Of a DNA stretch of 17,918 nucleotides, positions 7,993 through 16,244 are shown one piece after another. Numbering within the stretch: position 1 is the first letter of the stretch; each line of letters begins with the position of its first letter. The notes below the pieces were generated by a model. It saw nothing but the letters and a program-made list of their open reading frames with translations, did not search any database and was not told where the DNA came from. The translations under genes and the position numbers were made by a program. The stretch lies in contig CAJTOL010000047.1 in the NCBI GenBank assembly GCA_910577645.1, positions 1-17,918 of the forward strand, in the 5' to 3' direction. The DNA comes from an uncultured Lachnospiraceae bacterium (GTDB lineage: Bacteria > Bacillota > Clostridia > Lachnospirales > Lachnospiraceae).

Positions 7993-8541
7993 CTCACGGT
8001 CATTCCAGAGTGTTTCAAACAGCTACATATACTGGGTGGAGAACGGCGCTTCTATACGGTTGATCATATTATAGCTGTTATTGCCACGTTCACAGCCAAT
8101 ATCCACCGTAGTAAAGCCATTCAGAGGCATATAGGCAGTTTGCTCCTCCCAGGAATCGACCGTCATAAATCCGCTCATATTTTCCCCAGTAACATTGGAT
8201 TTGAAAGTAGCTTTACGCTTGATCCAATCGGCACACTCCCCGGCAACAGCCCGTTGGGTCATTTCGTTGCACAATTTGATCTCAAATTCTGTACCGTACA
8301 GACTGGTTTCCTTGTTAAGTCTTGGAATGTAGAATTCCCACCTTTGCTTTTCAGCCCTCTCTTGGACGAAGGTTGGAGAGGTAAAGATAAAGCGGAATTC
8401 TTCTACCTGTTCCAGTTGATGTTTCAACTCTTTATATGCGTACATGGAAAAACAAGCTGCTATGGAAACCTTGCTGCCACGCTGTATCGTTTCTTTCAAG
8501 TCATCTCGGACGATATCTGTGATATTGTCAAATATTTTCAT
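7993..8541 (-). pseudogene. PLD/SNF2-type helicase, N-terminal stub only
   Basis: The first 170 or so residues (MKIFDNITDIVRDDLKETIQ, RFIFTSPTFV, FEIKLCNEMTQRA, NGFTTVDIGCERG) match the N-terminal PLD-like part of large (about 1000-residue) DEAD/SNF2 helicases found in Type III-like restriction islands. A TAG at 8025-8023 sits where the family has Gln (QYM-stop-LFETLWND), a likely CAG-to-TAG change. After LFETLWNDREK the sequence jumps straight into DUF4391, so the whole ATPase core has been deleted. A GGAAGGG site precedes the ATG at 8541, with a GTG one codon earlier as an alternative. The island's main motor is therefore gone. Confidence 0.75.
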
Positions 8542-8544
8542 CAC

Positions 8545-9034
8545 AATCTGTCCCTTCCAATCGTTATACCTTGTCCATTTTTAGCTCAACTCATGTTTGG
8601 GTATAAGCATACTCTGAAAGCCATACCTATGCAGACTAAATTATACACCACCCATCTCTGGAAAACAATTCCTCTTCCCCTAAAGTTCCAAGAATTTTGG
8701 CCATAGTCGGCAGAAAGGCAGAAATCAAGAACGCCCAAGTATTATCAGGATTTTCCGGATGATAAGCTTATGAAAAATTCAAACATTTGACTCCGTACAT
8801 TGGCAAAAATGACTGCCCTATCAGAATTGATGATAGGATAGCTTCTGATGTGGAAAGGAGTTCCCGCAATGTTTTGGCTGTGGCAAAACGTGGTGCAAAG
8901 GTAATCTTTCCTGATGTGTTTAAAATCTACCATGGACTTGAGCTGCAACTCCAGGATATTATTTCTTCCACATATTCAAAGACAGAAAGGCCCTGAGAGA
9001 ATTCATCTCCCAGGGCCTGAAATTCTATATTTCT
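8545..9034. other. Gene-poor region with a broken plus-strand reading frame
   Basis: These 490 bases separate the helicase stub from the hydrogenase. On the plus strand a coding-like stretch can be pieced together: TPKYYQDFPDDKLMK ends at a frameshift near 8775 in an A-run, and continues as HLTPYIGKNDCPIRIDDRIA and GAKVIFPDVFKIYHGLELQ to a TGA at 8994-8996. I do not recognise the family; it looks like the tail of a gene whose 5' part is lost. The remaining 8545-8700 holds only a poor promoter-like sequence for the helicase (TATAAC on the minus strand, 8568-8563) and nothing else I can support. Confidence 0.4.
8988..9018 (-). terminator. Terminator of the hydrogenase operon
   Basis: A hairpin with an 8-base outer stem AGGCCCTG / CAGGGCCT, one A-C mismatch, a 4-base inner stem GAGA / TCTC and a 5-base loop lies 17 bases after the hydrogenase stop. 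On the minus strand it is followed by the T-rich TTTCTGTCTTT, fitting an intrinsic terminator. It also covers the end of the broken plus-strand frame. Confidence 0.8.
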
Positions 9035-10486
9035 CTAATGTCTGTGCATAGAGAACTGATCCATCGGATAATTCTTCAAGTTCTCCAAAACCTTTCTGCC
9101 GTCTGCCGCAGCAATGAGGGCATCCCGATCCTTCCTGGCTTCGTTTTCTGCCTTGTGCTTGCTGGGGCCGCCTACACAGCCGCCGGCACAAGCCATACCT
9201 TCAATAAAGTCCTCAGGAAGCTTTCCTACCTTCATAAGCAGCAGGGCTTTCTTACACTCTGCGCCGCCGCTGCAGGTGGCAACCTTGGGATTAATGTCTT
9301 CTCCCATCTCCTTAAAGCACTGAAGAACTGCCGCGGTTACGCCGCCGCCGTTTCCAAAGCGCTTGCCGAATACAGAGCTTTCCTGATAATTGTTCTCTTC
9401 CGGCTCCAGCTCTATCTCCTTGGCGCGGAGCATTGCCCGCAACTCGCCAAAGGTCATGGCGTAGTCCGCATTGTCCTGAATATTCAAATCCAGTGTCTCG
9501 CTCTTTTTTGCGATACAGGGGCCTACAAACACGGTAATCACACCGGGATGCACGGTCTTTAAATAACGGGAAACCGCGCACATGGGTGATACGGTGGTGG
9601 ACATATTATCCAAAAGCTGCGGGAAGTGCTGTTTAATCATGTTGACAAAGGCAGGGCAGCAGGAAGTAGTCATTTTCTTTCCTTCCTTGTAGGCCTCCGC
9701 CCATTCTTCCGCCTCGTATGCGGCAGTCATATCGCCGCCCAGGCCTACCTCTACCATATCGGCAAAGCCGGCCTTCTTTAAGGCAGTTTTTAAGCTGGCC
9801 ATAGTAATATCTTTGCCAAACTGGCCTTCTGTAGCGGGAGCCACCATGGCAACCACTTCCTTACCGGCCTTAATCAAATTTATCACATCCACCATAAAGG
9901 TTTTGGAACCGATGGCTCCGAAGGGGCAGCTATGGATGCAGGCGCCGCACTGGATACACTTTTTCTCATCAATCTGGCAAATGCCGTACTCATCATAAGT
10001 AATGGCATCTACCGGGCACACTTTCTTACAGGGGCGCTCCAGATGAGCGATGGCATTGTAGGGGCAGGCCTGAGAGCATTTTCCACATTCCTTACACTTG
10101 GTTGGATCAATATGGGCTCTGTGCTGGCCCATGGAAATAGCGCCGAAGTTACAAGAGCTCTGACAGGCCTTTCCCATACATTTCCGGCAGTTATCGGTTA
10201 CGATATAGGATGCAATGGGACACTCCTCACAGGCCGCATTGATAACCTGAACCACGTTTATAGAATCCCGGCCGGTAGGGCATTTCCCTTCTGCCAGACG
10301 GACTCTCTGCTTAATCAGCTCCCTTTCTTTGTAAATGCAGCAACGGTACTGCGCCTGGGGGCCGGGTATCATTTCATATGGAATCTCGTCTCTCTCCGCC
10401 TCCAGCGTTCCTTCCCAGGCCTTTTTGGCCACCTCGTACAGGACTTCGTGCTTTAAACGTAAGATTGTAGCGTCATTGGTAATCAT
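9035..10486 (-). CDS. [FeFe] hydrogenase, group B-like catalytic protein
   Basis: This 483-residue iron-only hydrogenase carries the three H-cluster motifs TSCCP (274-278), GPCIAKK (322-328) and CAGGC (433-437). The N-terminal half is very Cys-rich, with clusters at C100/C103/C108/C112, C131/C134/C137/C141 and C177/C180/C183/C187 that would hold several [4Fe-4S] centres. The variants TSCCPAF, GPCIAKK and ACAGGCVGG, in place of TSCCPGW, MPC and ACPGGC, are those of group B enzymes, whose physiological role is not settled. The family reversibly couples H2 to ferredoxin-like carriers in the cytosol. An AGGAGG site 7 bases before the ATG overlaps the stop of the phosphatase gene. It is the last gene of the operon. 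No HydEFG maturases are in the window. Confidence 0.92.
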   Translation of the reverse strand: MITNDATILRLKHEVLYEVAKKAWEGTLEAERDEIPYEMIPGPQAQYRCCIYKERELIKQRVRLAEGKCPTGRDSINVVQVINAACEECPIASYIVTDNCRKCMGKACQSSCNFGAISMGQHRAHIDPTKCKECGKCSQACPYNAIAHLERPCKKVCPVDAITYDEYGICQIDEKKCIQCGACIHSCPFGAIGSKTFMVDVINLIKAGKEVVAMVAPATEGQFGKDITMASLKTALKKAGFADMVEVGLGGDMTAAYEAEEWAEAYKEGKKMTTSCCPAFVNMIKQHFPQLLDNMSTTVSPMCAVSRYLKTVHPGVITVFVGPCIAKKSETLDLNIQDNADYAMTFGELRAMLRAKEIELEPEENNYQESSVFGKRFGNGGGVTAAVLQCFKEMGEDINPKVATCSGGAECKKALLLMKVGKLPEDFIEGMACAGGCVGGPSKHKAENEARKDRDALIAAADGRKVLENLKNYPMDQFSMHRH

Positions 10487-10497
10487 AATGGTTCCTC

Positions 10498-11676
10498 CTA
10501 ATAATAAGTCACTATAACCTTTTTCCCCATTTCTTCAATAGCATGCTTTAACTGATCCACCAGATTCTGCCGGATGCCTAAATCAAATGGCAGGTTGGGA
10601 TTCTGGTAGGCGCTGTTAATAGCCTTGCCCACAAACATATGAACCTCGGTACAGTCCTCAATCAGCATCTTGGCAATCATGGACGCCCCGTTTTTCTTAT
10701 CCAGCTCCAGGAAAAAATCCTCATTAATGGTTTCATTTTTCACATACCGCCGAATCAATTGCAGCACCCGGTTCAAAGTAAGAACCCCTTCCGTCACCAG
10801 ATCCACACCCTCTATAAAGGCGATAGGCGGGATATCCGGATCCACATAATCTAAAGACACATCCAGTTTTCTGTTTAAAACCCTGGATACAACGGTGGAG
10901 CTGGTGCCGCCGCTGACAATCTTCTTGGCCGTATCATCCGCCATAAAGGCACGGACCATAGCGGTATCGTCCCCCGGGTCGCTGGCCGGCCCGGTCATCA
11001 GATGAACCGGCTTGCTGTCGATAATCCGCATAACCGCAACGGTTGTATCGTCTCCCGGCTTAAACTGATAAAGCTCATCGCAGGCCCTGCTCAAAGCTCC
11101 CGCCAGACGGGCCGCAGAAATAGTCCGGTAATATTCCTTTACTGCGTACTTTGCAATGTCCTCCCAAAGCCAGCCAAAATTTAACAGTTCTCCCACTCCG
11201 GCATGGATAGTGCCATCGCTCATTAAAACCAGCGCATCTCCCCGCTTTACCTTAAAGCGAAACTCATTAATCTTTTTCCCTTCTACCTCCCGGATATTCT
11301 TGGGAATCTGCTGAAGCGCCCCGTCCCGGATAAAAATGCATCCCGGGTTGTCAAACTCCACCAGATAGGCGTCGCCGTTATGGAATACCTGGAGTATACT
11401 AAAGGTGGAGTAAGCTACCTGGCGAACCTGGCACACCGGCAAAGTCTGCACAATGGTGTCTACACACTCTTCCAGAGTCGCTCCGTTTAAAAACATGGTT
11501 CCCAGAATCTTTGAGGTCAGGGTTGCTAAAATATTGGCCTTTACGCCGCTTCCCATGCCGTCGGCCAGGATCAGAATATTAGAATCTTTGGTCTCTAACA
11601 TCTCCACCTTATCGCCGCAGAGAATCTCGGTAAATTTATTCAGGCTTTTGTAAGCAACGTCTACAGTAATCCCCAT
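10498..11676 (-). CDS. SpoIIE/PP2C-type serine phosphatase linked to hydrogenases
   Basis: This 392-residue protein has a SpoIIE-type PP2C phosphatase domain in its first 220 residues: the metal-binding LADGMGSG (37-44), MSDG (153-156) and PGDDTTV (208-214) are all present. A second domain (about 220-392), starting with VHLMTGPASDPGDD and containing VSGGTSSTVVSRVLNR, is not one I can name. There are no membrane segments. The start overlaps the stop of the HydS-like gene (TAATG), and the stop lies 11 bases before the next gene. In the hydrogenase classification, group C sensory hydrogenases linked to such phosphatases form a recognised subgroup. Here it would convert an H2 or redox signal into dephosphorylation of an unknown protein. 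Confidence 0.88.
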   Translation of the reverse strand: MGITVDVAYKSLNKFTEILCGDKVEMLETKDSNILILADGMGSGVKANILATLTSKILGTMFLNGATLEECVDTIVQTLPVCQVRQVAYSTFSILQVFHNGDAYLVEFDNPGCIFIRDGALQQIPKNIREVEGKKINEFRFKVKRGDALVLMSDGTIHAGVGELLNFGWLWEDIAKYAVKEYYRTISAARLAGALSRACDELYQFKPGDDTTVAVMRIIDSKPVHLMTGPASDPGDDTAMVRAFMADDTAKKIVSGGTSSTVVSRVLNRKLDVSLDYVDPDIPPIAFIEGVDLVTEGVLTLNRVLQLIRRYVKNETINEDFFLELDKKNGASMIAKMLIEDCTEVHMFVGKAINSAYQNPNLPFDLGIRQNLVDQLKHAIEEMGKKVIVTYY

Positions 11677-13409
11677 TATTTGACCTCGCTTTCACTTCCA
11701 TCCTCCAGAAGAGATTTGCACAGCTTGGTCAGGGTAGTCTTGGTCTCTGCCGTGGTCTCGCCTAACAGGCCGGCAATCTCCTGAGCCACCATCATCTGCT
11801 TGTGAATAACCTTCTGGGCCAAGTCAATGGTATCTAATTTCTTACCGTAATCCTCTCTGGCCTGCTCTTCCTGCCTGGTGATATCAATAAAGGTTGATAA
11901 AACCGCGTCTTCTTTCTCTATGTATACTACATTCTGCAAGGTTGCCAAGTTATACTCCGGATAAGAAACCTTTTTTCCGTGGATGTTCTGCCTGGTGTCA
12001 AACACCCACTGGAAATCCGACGGATCAATGTACTCAAACAGATAGGTGTGAAGCATCTCTCCCCTGGATTTTCCGAAATACTGCTCCACAATATTGGAAC
12101 ACTCCAAAATCATCATATCCCGGTTGACAATCAATACAATGTTGGGAGAAGTCTCCATAACCAGGTTTGACAAAGATTCCGCTTTACTGTGCATGTAGGG
12201 AATGCACATATTTAGTTCCGCCTTTTTCTGGAATACGGCAATGGCCTTTTCCCGACAGGTGGGATAACCGCAGGCGCTGCAATTTAATTCATCCTCCGGT
12301 TTGTTCTTGCCAATCATCTTTAAGATATTCTGAATATCTTCTTCCGTAGGCATGGGATCCTGAGGACGCTTATCCTCGAATACCTTTCTAAAGGAGAGTC
12401 CTTCTGCCATAGCTTCCATCTGGGACTCTTCCGGAGCTTCCTTTTTAATGGTCTCCTCCATTTCCAGCTTTACCTTAAATCTGGAAATACTTTCGTCCTT
12501 TACCGTTGGGCCTTTAATGCACCCGCCGGCACACATATTCATTTCAATAAAACAGCCGGAGATCTCGCCTCTCACCATACTCTCGCACAGCTCCATACAG
12601 TTGGCGGTTCCGTGAACATAGAACTTCTTATATTGATCTACTTTTTTCTTGGTGGCAAAAATAGAATTTACCACACCATTAGTTACCGGATACAGGCGGT
12701 TTACCTTGGGATCCAGTTTTTCAAAGGGGATGTCCTCACAATCCGCAATGGTAATTTCTTCCTCAGAAAGCCATTTTTCAATATCGCCGAAATTAAGAAC
12801 TGCATTGATATAGCCGGGATGTCTGGGATCTGCCGCTTCTTTCTTTTTGGCGATGCAGGGGCCCACAAATACGATCCTGGCGCTGGGGCCGTATTCTTTC
12901 CGCAAAATCATGCCGTGGGCCACCATAGGCGATACCACCGGCGCCATATATGGTACCAGACCCGGATAATGAATTTCAATTAAATCGTTAATGCTGGGAC
13001 AGCAGGTAGTAATAATATTTTTCATCTGCCCTTCTTCCAGAAGACGGTTATATTCTTCTGTCACGAAAGCAGCCCCCTCAGAGGTCTCCCTTACATCTGC
13101 AAAACCCAGCTTTCTTAAGGCAGCGTTAACCTGGCCAATGGAGTTGTATTTTAATAATCCCATGTAAGACGGAGCAATGGACGCCACCACGGTCTCGCCT
13201 CTGCTGATCATATATTTTACTTTATCCAAATCACTGACCAGGGTCTTAGCCGACTGAGGGCAGACCTGGAGGCAGTGGCCGCAGAGAACACATCGCTCCG
13301 GAATGATCTCCGCCCGCTCGTTTTTAATCATAATTGCCTTAACGTCACAGTACCGGACACACTTATAACAGTGTTTACACTTAGCCCCCTTAAAATCAAT
13401 AATGTTCAT
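11676..13409 (-). CDS. hydS: HydS-like group C [FeFe] hydrogenase with Fe-S and PAS domains
   Basis: The 577-residue protein begins with a 2[4Fe-4S] ferredoxin domain (C11/C14/C17/C21 and C40/C43/C46/C50). The H-cluster domain follows, with TTCCP (134-138), GPCIAKK (183-189) and CAGGC (293-297). Next comes a small [4Fe-4S] domain NCSACGYPTC with C377/C380/C385 and C402, then a PAS domain at about 415-515 and a helical tail. PAS-bearing group C hydrogenases are regarded as H2 sensors rather than bulk catalysts. GGGAGG lies 9 bases before the ATG. It is 3 bases from the preceding ferredoxin gene and overlaps the following phosphatase by one base. The symbol follows the literature name HydS for this group. 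Confidence 0.9.
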   Translation of the reverse strand: MNIIDFKGAKCKHCYKCVRYCDVKAIMIKNERAEIIPERCVLCGHCLQVCPQSAKTLVSDLDKVKYMISRGETVVASIAPSYMGLLKYNSIGQVNAALRKLGFADVRETSEGAAFVTEEYNRLLEEGQMKNIITTCCPSINDLIEIHYPGLVPYMAPVVSPMVAHGMILRKEYGPSARIVFVGPCIAKKKEAADPRHPGYINAVLNFGDIEKWLSEEEITIADCEDIPFEKLDPKVNRLYPVTNGVVNSIFATKKKVDQYKKFYVHGTANCMELCESMVRGEISGCFIEMNMCAGGCIKGPTVKDESISRFKVKLEMEETIKKEAPEESQMEAMAEGLSFRKVFEDKRPQDPMPTEEDIQNILKMIGKNKPEDELNCSACGYPTCREKAIAVFQKKAELNMCIPYMHSKAESLSNLVMETSPNIVLIVNRDMMILECSNIVEQYFGKSRGEMLHTYLFEYIDPSDFQWVFDTRQNIHGKKVSYPEYNLATLQNVVYIEKEDAVLSTFIDITRQEEQAREDYGKKLDTIDLAQKVIHKQMMVAQEIAGLLGETTAETKTTLTKLCKSLLEDGSESEVK

Positions 13410-13412
13410 GTG

Positions 13413-13652
13413 CTACAGCCTCCCCATGATTTCCTTCTCAAAAAAGGCGTCCGTATTTTCCGGCTGGAGAGAATGAAGAACTCCGTCAACCGTTACACAT
13501 ACGCCGTTTACACAATTACCACTGCAGAACGCTCCGTTTAAGTCAACCTTGTCTCCCAGGCCGTTTTTTGCCACCAGCTCCTGCAGCTTCTGGATAATCT
13601 CTCTGGAACCTTTTAAATGACATGCACTTCCGATACAAATCGTTACCTTCAT
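13413..13652 (-). CDS. Thioredoxin-like [2Fe-2S] ferredoxin (NuoE/HndA C-terminal type)
   Basis: This 79-residue protein is a stand-alone thioredoxin-fold ferredoxin of the NuoE/HoxE/HndA kind. CIGSACHLKGS near the N-terminus and FCSGNCVNGVCVTVDG in the middle supply the four ligand cysteines of one [2Fe-2S] cluster. It would be a small cytosolic electron carrier handing electrons to or from the Fe-S domains of the two hydrogenases. GGAGG precedes the ATG. It is the first gene of the operon, directly behind the promoter. Confidence 0.88.
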   Translation of the reverse strand: MKVTICIGSACHLKGSREIIQKLQELVAKNGLGDKVDLNGAFCSGNCVNGVCVTVDGVLHSLQPENTDAFFEKEIMGRL

Positions 13653-13714
13653 CTCTCTTCCTCCATACTTTTGTATTTACGCATCTAAGGGCCGAATCCG
13701 CCCGTGTTTCCTAC

Positions 13715-13743
13715 ATTATCTCACATTGTCATATTATTATCAA
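13715..13743 (-). promoter_or_regulatory. Promoter of the hydrogenase operon
   Basis: On the minus strand TTGATA (13743-13738), a 17-base spacer and GATAAT (13720-13715) form a good sigma-A promoter. The leader to the first start codon is about 55 bases. No other clear promoter is seen inside the operon, where the genes overlap or nearly touch. Confidence 0.75.
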
Positions 13744-13772
13744 TCAAAAATTTAGGATTTTTTGTCTTTCTG

Positions 13773-15158
13773 TCAGGACAATCCCTGCCCCTTCCAGAGA
13801 GTAAAGTACATAATAATTCCAATCGCTCCAGGAGCCAGGAAACGAATCACAAAAGACCAAACCCCTTTTAATGCAAAAGGAGTTCCTCCGTCGCTCTCTA
13901 TCTCCGCCACCGCATTTTGAGTTCCCCATATCCAGCCTGTAAAAATGCAGAACACAAGGGCTCCCAGAGGAATCATTAAGTCATCCGTAAATTTCTCCAT
14001 TACTAAATTCATGGGAAGGGTCTGGATACCTGAGGAGAAGTTAAACCAGGGCAAATTAATACCTCTGCCAGGTTCCTGGGACAGGGAATATCCGGCGCTT
14101 AAAATACTCATCCCGAAGCCCAGACCTACCGCCGCCTTAAACCGGTTGATGCCAAACTCTTCCTCAATATAGGCTACACAGCTTTCCAAAATGCTGATGG
14201 CACTGGTAAGAGCCGCAAAAAACAGAAGGATAAAGAATATTGCGCCAAACAGGACTCCTCCCGGCAGGCTGGCAAATACCTTGGGCAGAACCATAAAAGC
14301 GAAGCCGCCGCCCATCCCCAGGCCTTCCTGCCCCAGAGTGGCAAATACTGCCGGAATAATGGCAAAAGCGGCTAAAAATGCCACTGATGTATCCAAAATG
14401 CAGATCCATGCAGAGCTCTTTATCAGGTTCTCGGTTCGGGGTACGTAAGAGCCGTATGTAATCAAAATTCCCATTCCTACAGACAGGGAAAAGAATGCCT
14501 GTCCTAAGGCTGCCACAAAAGTATCCCGGTTAAAATCTGCCGGATCAATGGTCAGCATAAATTTCAGCCCCTCTTTTGAACCGGGAAGGGTGACGGATCG
14601 GACAGTGATTCCTATAAGAAGGAGAAGCAGGCAGGGCATCAGCGCCTTGCTGACTCTCTCAATCCCTTGAGCAACGCCTTTTATTACAATGTAAATACAG
14701 AGAATTAAAAATAGCAGATCCCAAGCCAGCGGCTCTGCCCAGCCGCTGATAAACTTGACAAAATAGTCTTGATACTGGGTAGTGCCGCCACCGAAATGAG
14801 CTCCGGTTATGTAAACCAAAATGTACTTTAATACCCAGCCGCCTACTACACAATAGTAGGACATAATTACAAACAGGGTTAAAATCCCAATCTTTCCGGC
14901 AAAAGCCCATCTCTTATCTAATGCCCGAAAGGCCCCCACCATGTTTTTCTGGGTTCCCCGGCCAATAGCCAGCTCCGCCAGCATAACAGAAAAGCCGATT
15001 ACCGCTACAATGGCAATATAGATTAGAATAAATGCGCCGCCTCCATTGGCTCCTACCTTTCCCGGAAATTTCCAAATATTTCCCAAGCCTACTGCCGATC
15101 CTGCAGTGGCAAGGATAAACCCCAAATTGCTGGCCCACTGGCTTCTCTTCTGCTTCAT
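13773..15158 (-). CDS. Sodium:neurotransmitter symporter (NSS/SNF) family transporter
   Basis: This 461-residue polytopic membrane protein has about 11 to 12 hydrophobic segments and belongs to the LeuT/NSS fold family. TM1 carries the family signature in ATAGSAVGLGNIWKFP, whose unwound part binds Na+ and substrate. These bacterial proteins import amino acids such as tryptophan, tyrosine, leucine or alanine with sodium. The substrate here is unknown. Its start, with GGGAG upstream, lies 21 bases after the greA stop with no terminator between, so it is probably read from the greA promoter. No convincing terminator follows before the hydrogenase promoter. Confidence 0.93.
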   Translation of the reverse strand: MKQKRSQWASNLGFILATAGSAVGLGNIWKFPGKVGANGGGAFILIYIAIVAVIGFSVMLAELAIGRGTQKNMVGAFRALDKRWAFAGKIGILTLFVIMSYYCVVGGWVLKYILVYITGAHFGGGTTQYQDYFVKFISGWAEPLAWDLLFLILCIYIVIKGVAQGIERVSKALMPCLLLLLIGITVRSVTLPGSKEGLKFMLTIDPADFNRDTFVAALGQAFFSLSVGMGILITYGSYVPRTENLIKSSAWICILDTSVAFLAAFAIIPAVFATLGQEGLGMGGGFAFMVLPKVFASLPGGVLFGAIFFILLFFAALTSAISILESCVAYIEEEFGINRFKAAVGLGFGMSILSAGYSLSQEPGRGINLPWFNFSSGIQTLPMNLVMEKFTDDLMIPLGALVFCIFTGWIWGTQNAVAEIESDGGTPFALKGVWSFVIRFLAPGAIGIIMYFTLWKGQGLS

Positions 15159-15179
15159 GATGTATTCTCCCGTGTCTCT

Positions 15180-15683
15180 TTAATATCTGCGTATCTTATC
15201 TCCACTGTCATCAGAAGTTTTATCAATCGACTTAATGACCACATAATATCCGCCGGTATTGCCTACATGGACGAATACCCTTTCCCCTACTTTGTGTTTA
15301 AAAATTGCTTTCCCCAAAGGGGACTCTGTACTGATTTTATGTTCCAGAGAATTTTCTCTGACCGTGGTAACGATTTTGTAACGCTCGATCTCATCATCCT
15401 CTTCAAAATAGAGCTCCACCTCATTATTCATGCCCACCTCATCCTCAGCAGAATCCTCTGAAATTACCTGAGCAGTGCGAAGCATCCGCTCCAAATAGCG
15501 AATCCGGCTCTCGTTTTGGTTTTTATCTTTTTTGGCTGCATGATATTCAAAGTTTTCACTTAGATCTCCGTGAGCTCTGGCTTCCTTTACCGCCTCAATG
15601 GCTTCCTTACGTACTACCAATTTCCGGTATTCAATTTCCTCTTCTATCTTTTTAATGTCGTTTTGCGTCAATTTATCGTACAT
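15180..15683 (-). CDS. greA: Transcription elongation factor GreA/GreB family
   Basis: The 167-residue protein matches Gre factors, which bind the RNA polymerase secondary channel and stimulate transcript cleavage in backtracked complexes. The N-terminal coiled coil carries the tip motif GDLSENFEYHAAK with the catalytic acidic pair D40 and E43. The C-terminal FKBP-like domain includes ESPLGKAIFKHKVGE. It is slightly longer than typical GreA (about 158), mainly in an acidic linker. Phe replaces the usual Ala after GDLSEN, so this may be a second Gre paralogue. AGGAG precedes the ATG. It heads a likely two-gene unit with the NSS transporter. Confidence 0.93.
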   Translation of the reverse strand: MYDKLTQNDIKKIEEEIEYRKLVVRKEAIEAVKEARAHGDLSENFEYHAAKKDKNQNESRIRYLERMLRTAQVISEDSAEDEVGMNNEVELYFEEDDEIERYKIVTTVRENSLEHKISTESPLGKAIFKHKVGERVFVHVGNTGGYYVVIKSIDKTSDDSGDKIRRY

Positions 15684-15717
15684 TTTTCCTGCTCCTTATC
15701 TAAATCTAATCTACTTT

Positions 15718-15746
15718 ATTATAATAGATCTGCATCTTTGGATCAA
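15718..15746 (-). promoter_or_regulatory. Promoter of greA
   Basis: On the minus strand TTGATC (15746-15741), a 17-base spacer and a perfect TATAAT (15723-15718) lie about 35 bases before the greA start. It probably also drives the NSS transporter gene downstream. Confidence 0.8.
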
Positions 15747-15926
15747 CTTAAAAGCCGGAAAGCGCCTTGATAAGTATCAGATTTATGTACCTGTACTTTT
15801 GTCCGGCAATCACGAATGAAAAAAATGAGCCGTCTGTAATGCCAGAACAGCCCTCTTTGTTAGTTTTAGATAAGTATGTATATAATGACCTGCTCCCTGC
15901 TTTCCGCTCAGCAAGTTTATGGAAAT

Positions 15927-16139
15927 TTATTCATCTCTTATATACTCCATTAAATCCTGTACTTCACAATGGAAATATTCGCATAACTTGCAGATTAAAT
16001 TTGCATCAATCCTTTGGAACTCATCTCTGCAATACCGGTTAAAATTAGCCCGGGGAATATCCAGATCCTTACACACCTTATTTTTACTGATATCTGCTGC
16101 TTTTATCAACTCATTAATTTTTATATGCAGATGTCCCAT
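15927..16139 (-). CDS. Short XRE/Cro-type helix-turn-helix regulator
   Basis: The 70-residue protein is essentially one Cro/C1 helix-turn-helix domain: INELIKAADISKNKVCKDLD provides the first helices, IPRANFNRYCRDE the recognition helix, and LCKLCEYFHCEVQDLMEYI the closing helices. It should bind DNA as a dimer. It is divergent from an unknown 109-residue gene, and a 23-base palindrome lies between them, so autoregulation and control of the neighbour are likely. The ribosome binding site is modest (GGTGGTGAG). The region is AT-rich compared with the hydrogenase part. Confidence 0.85.
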   Translation of the reverse strand: MGHLHIKINELIKAADISKNKVCKDLDIPRANFNRYCRDEFQRIDANLICKLCEYFHCEVQDLMEYIRDE

Positions 16140-16194
16140 AATCTCACCACCCTATGATGAAATTATATCCAGTAAATGTTTTTCTAGTAATTCA

Positions 16195-16217
16195 CTATAT
16201 AATGAGTTATTATATAG
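16195..16217. promoter_or_regulatory. Palindromic operator between XRE gene and its divergent neighbour
   Basis: CTATATAAT (16195-16203) and ATTATATAG (16209-16217) are perfect 9-base inverted repeats around a 5-base centre. The left arm contains TATAAT (16198-16203), a possible -10 for the plus-strand gene. The XRE gene's own candidate -10 TATAAT lies at 16168-16163. A bound dimer would cover the plus-strand promoter and sit upstream of the minus-strand one. Confidence 0.6.
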
Positions 16218-16244
16218 TTAGATTATCCATTATAGGAGGTTATT

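Noticed and set aside
4865..8025. Possible amber (TAG) readthrough or pyrrolysine use, since TAG interrupts two coding-like frames
   Set aside because: TAG also ends intact genes here (aroE, the small ferredoxin, the phosphatase), and both interrupted frames carry other damage, so ordinary nonsense mutation and deletion explain them.
7621..8706. Plus-strand open frame of 361 codons
   Set aside because: It runs antisense to the helicase and DUF4391 remnants. The minus-strand similarity explains the coding signal, and the plus translation resembles nothing.
9038..9562. Plus-strand frames opposite the hydrogenase
   Set aside because: These are shadow frames produced by a GC-rich, strongly coding minus strand.
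13740..13775. TTGTC / GACAA inverted repeat after the transporter gene as a terminator
   Set aside because: The stem is only 5 bases with a 10-base loop and no T-run follows on the minus strand.
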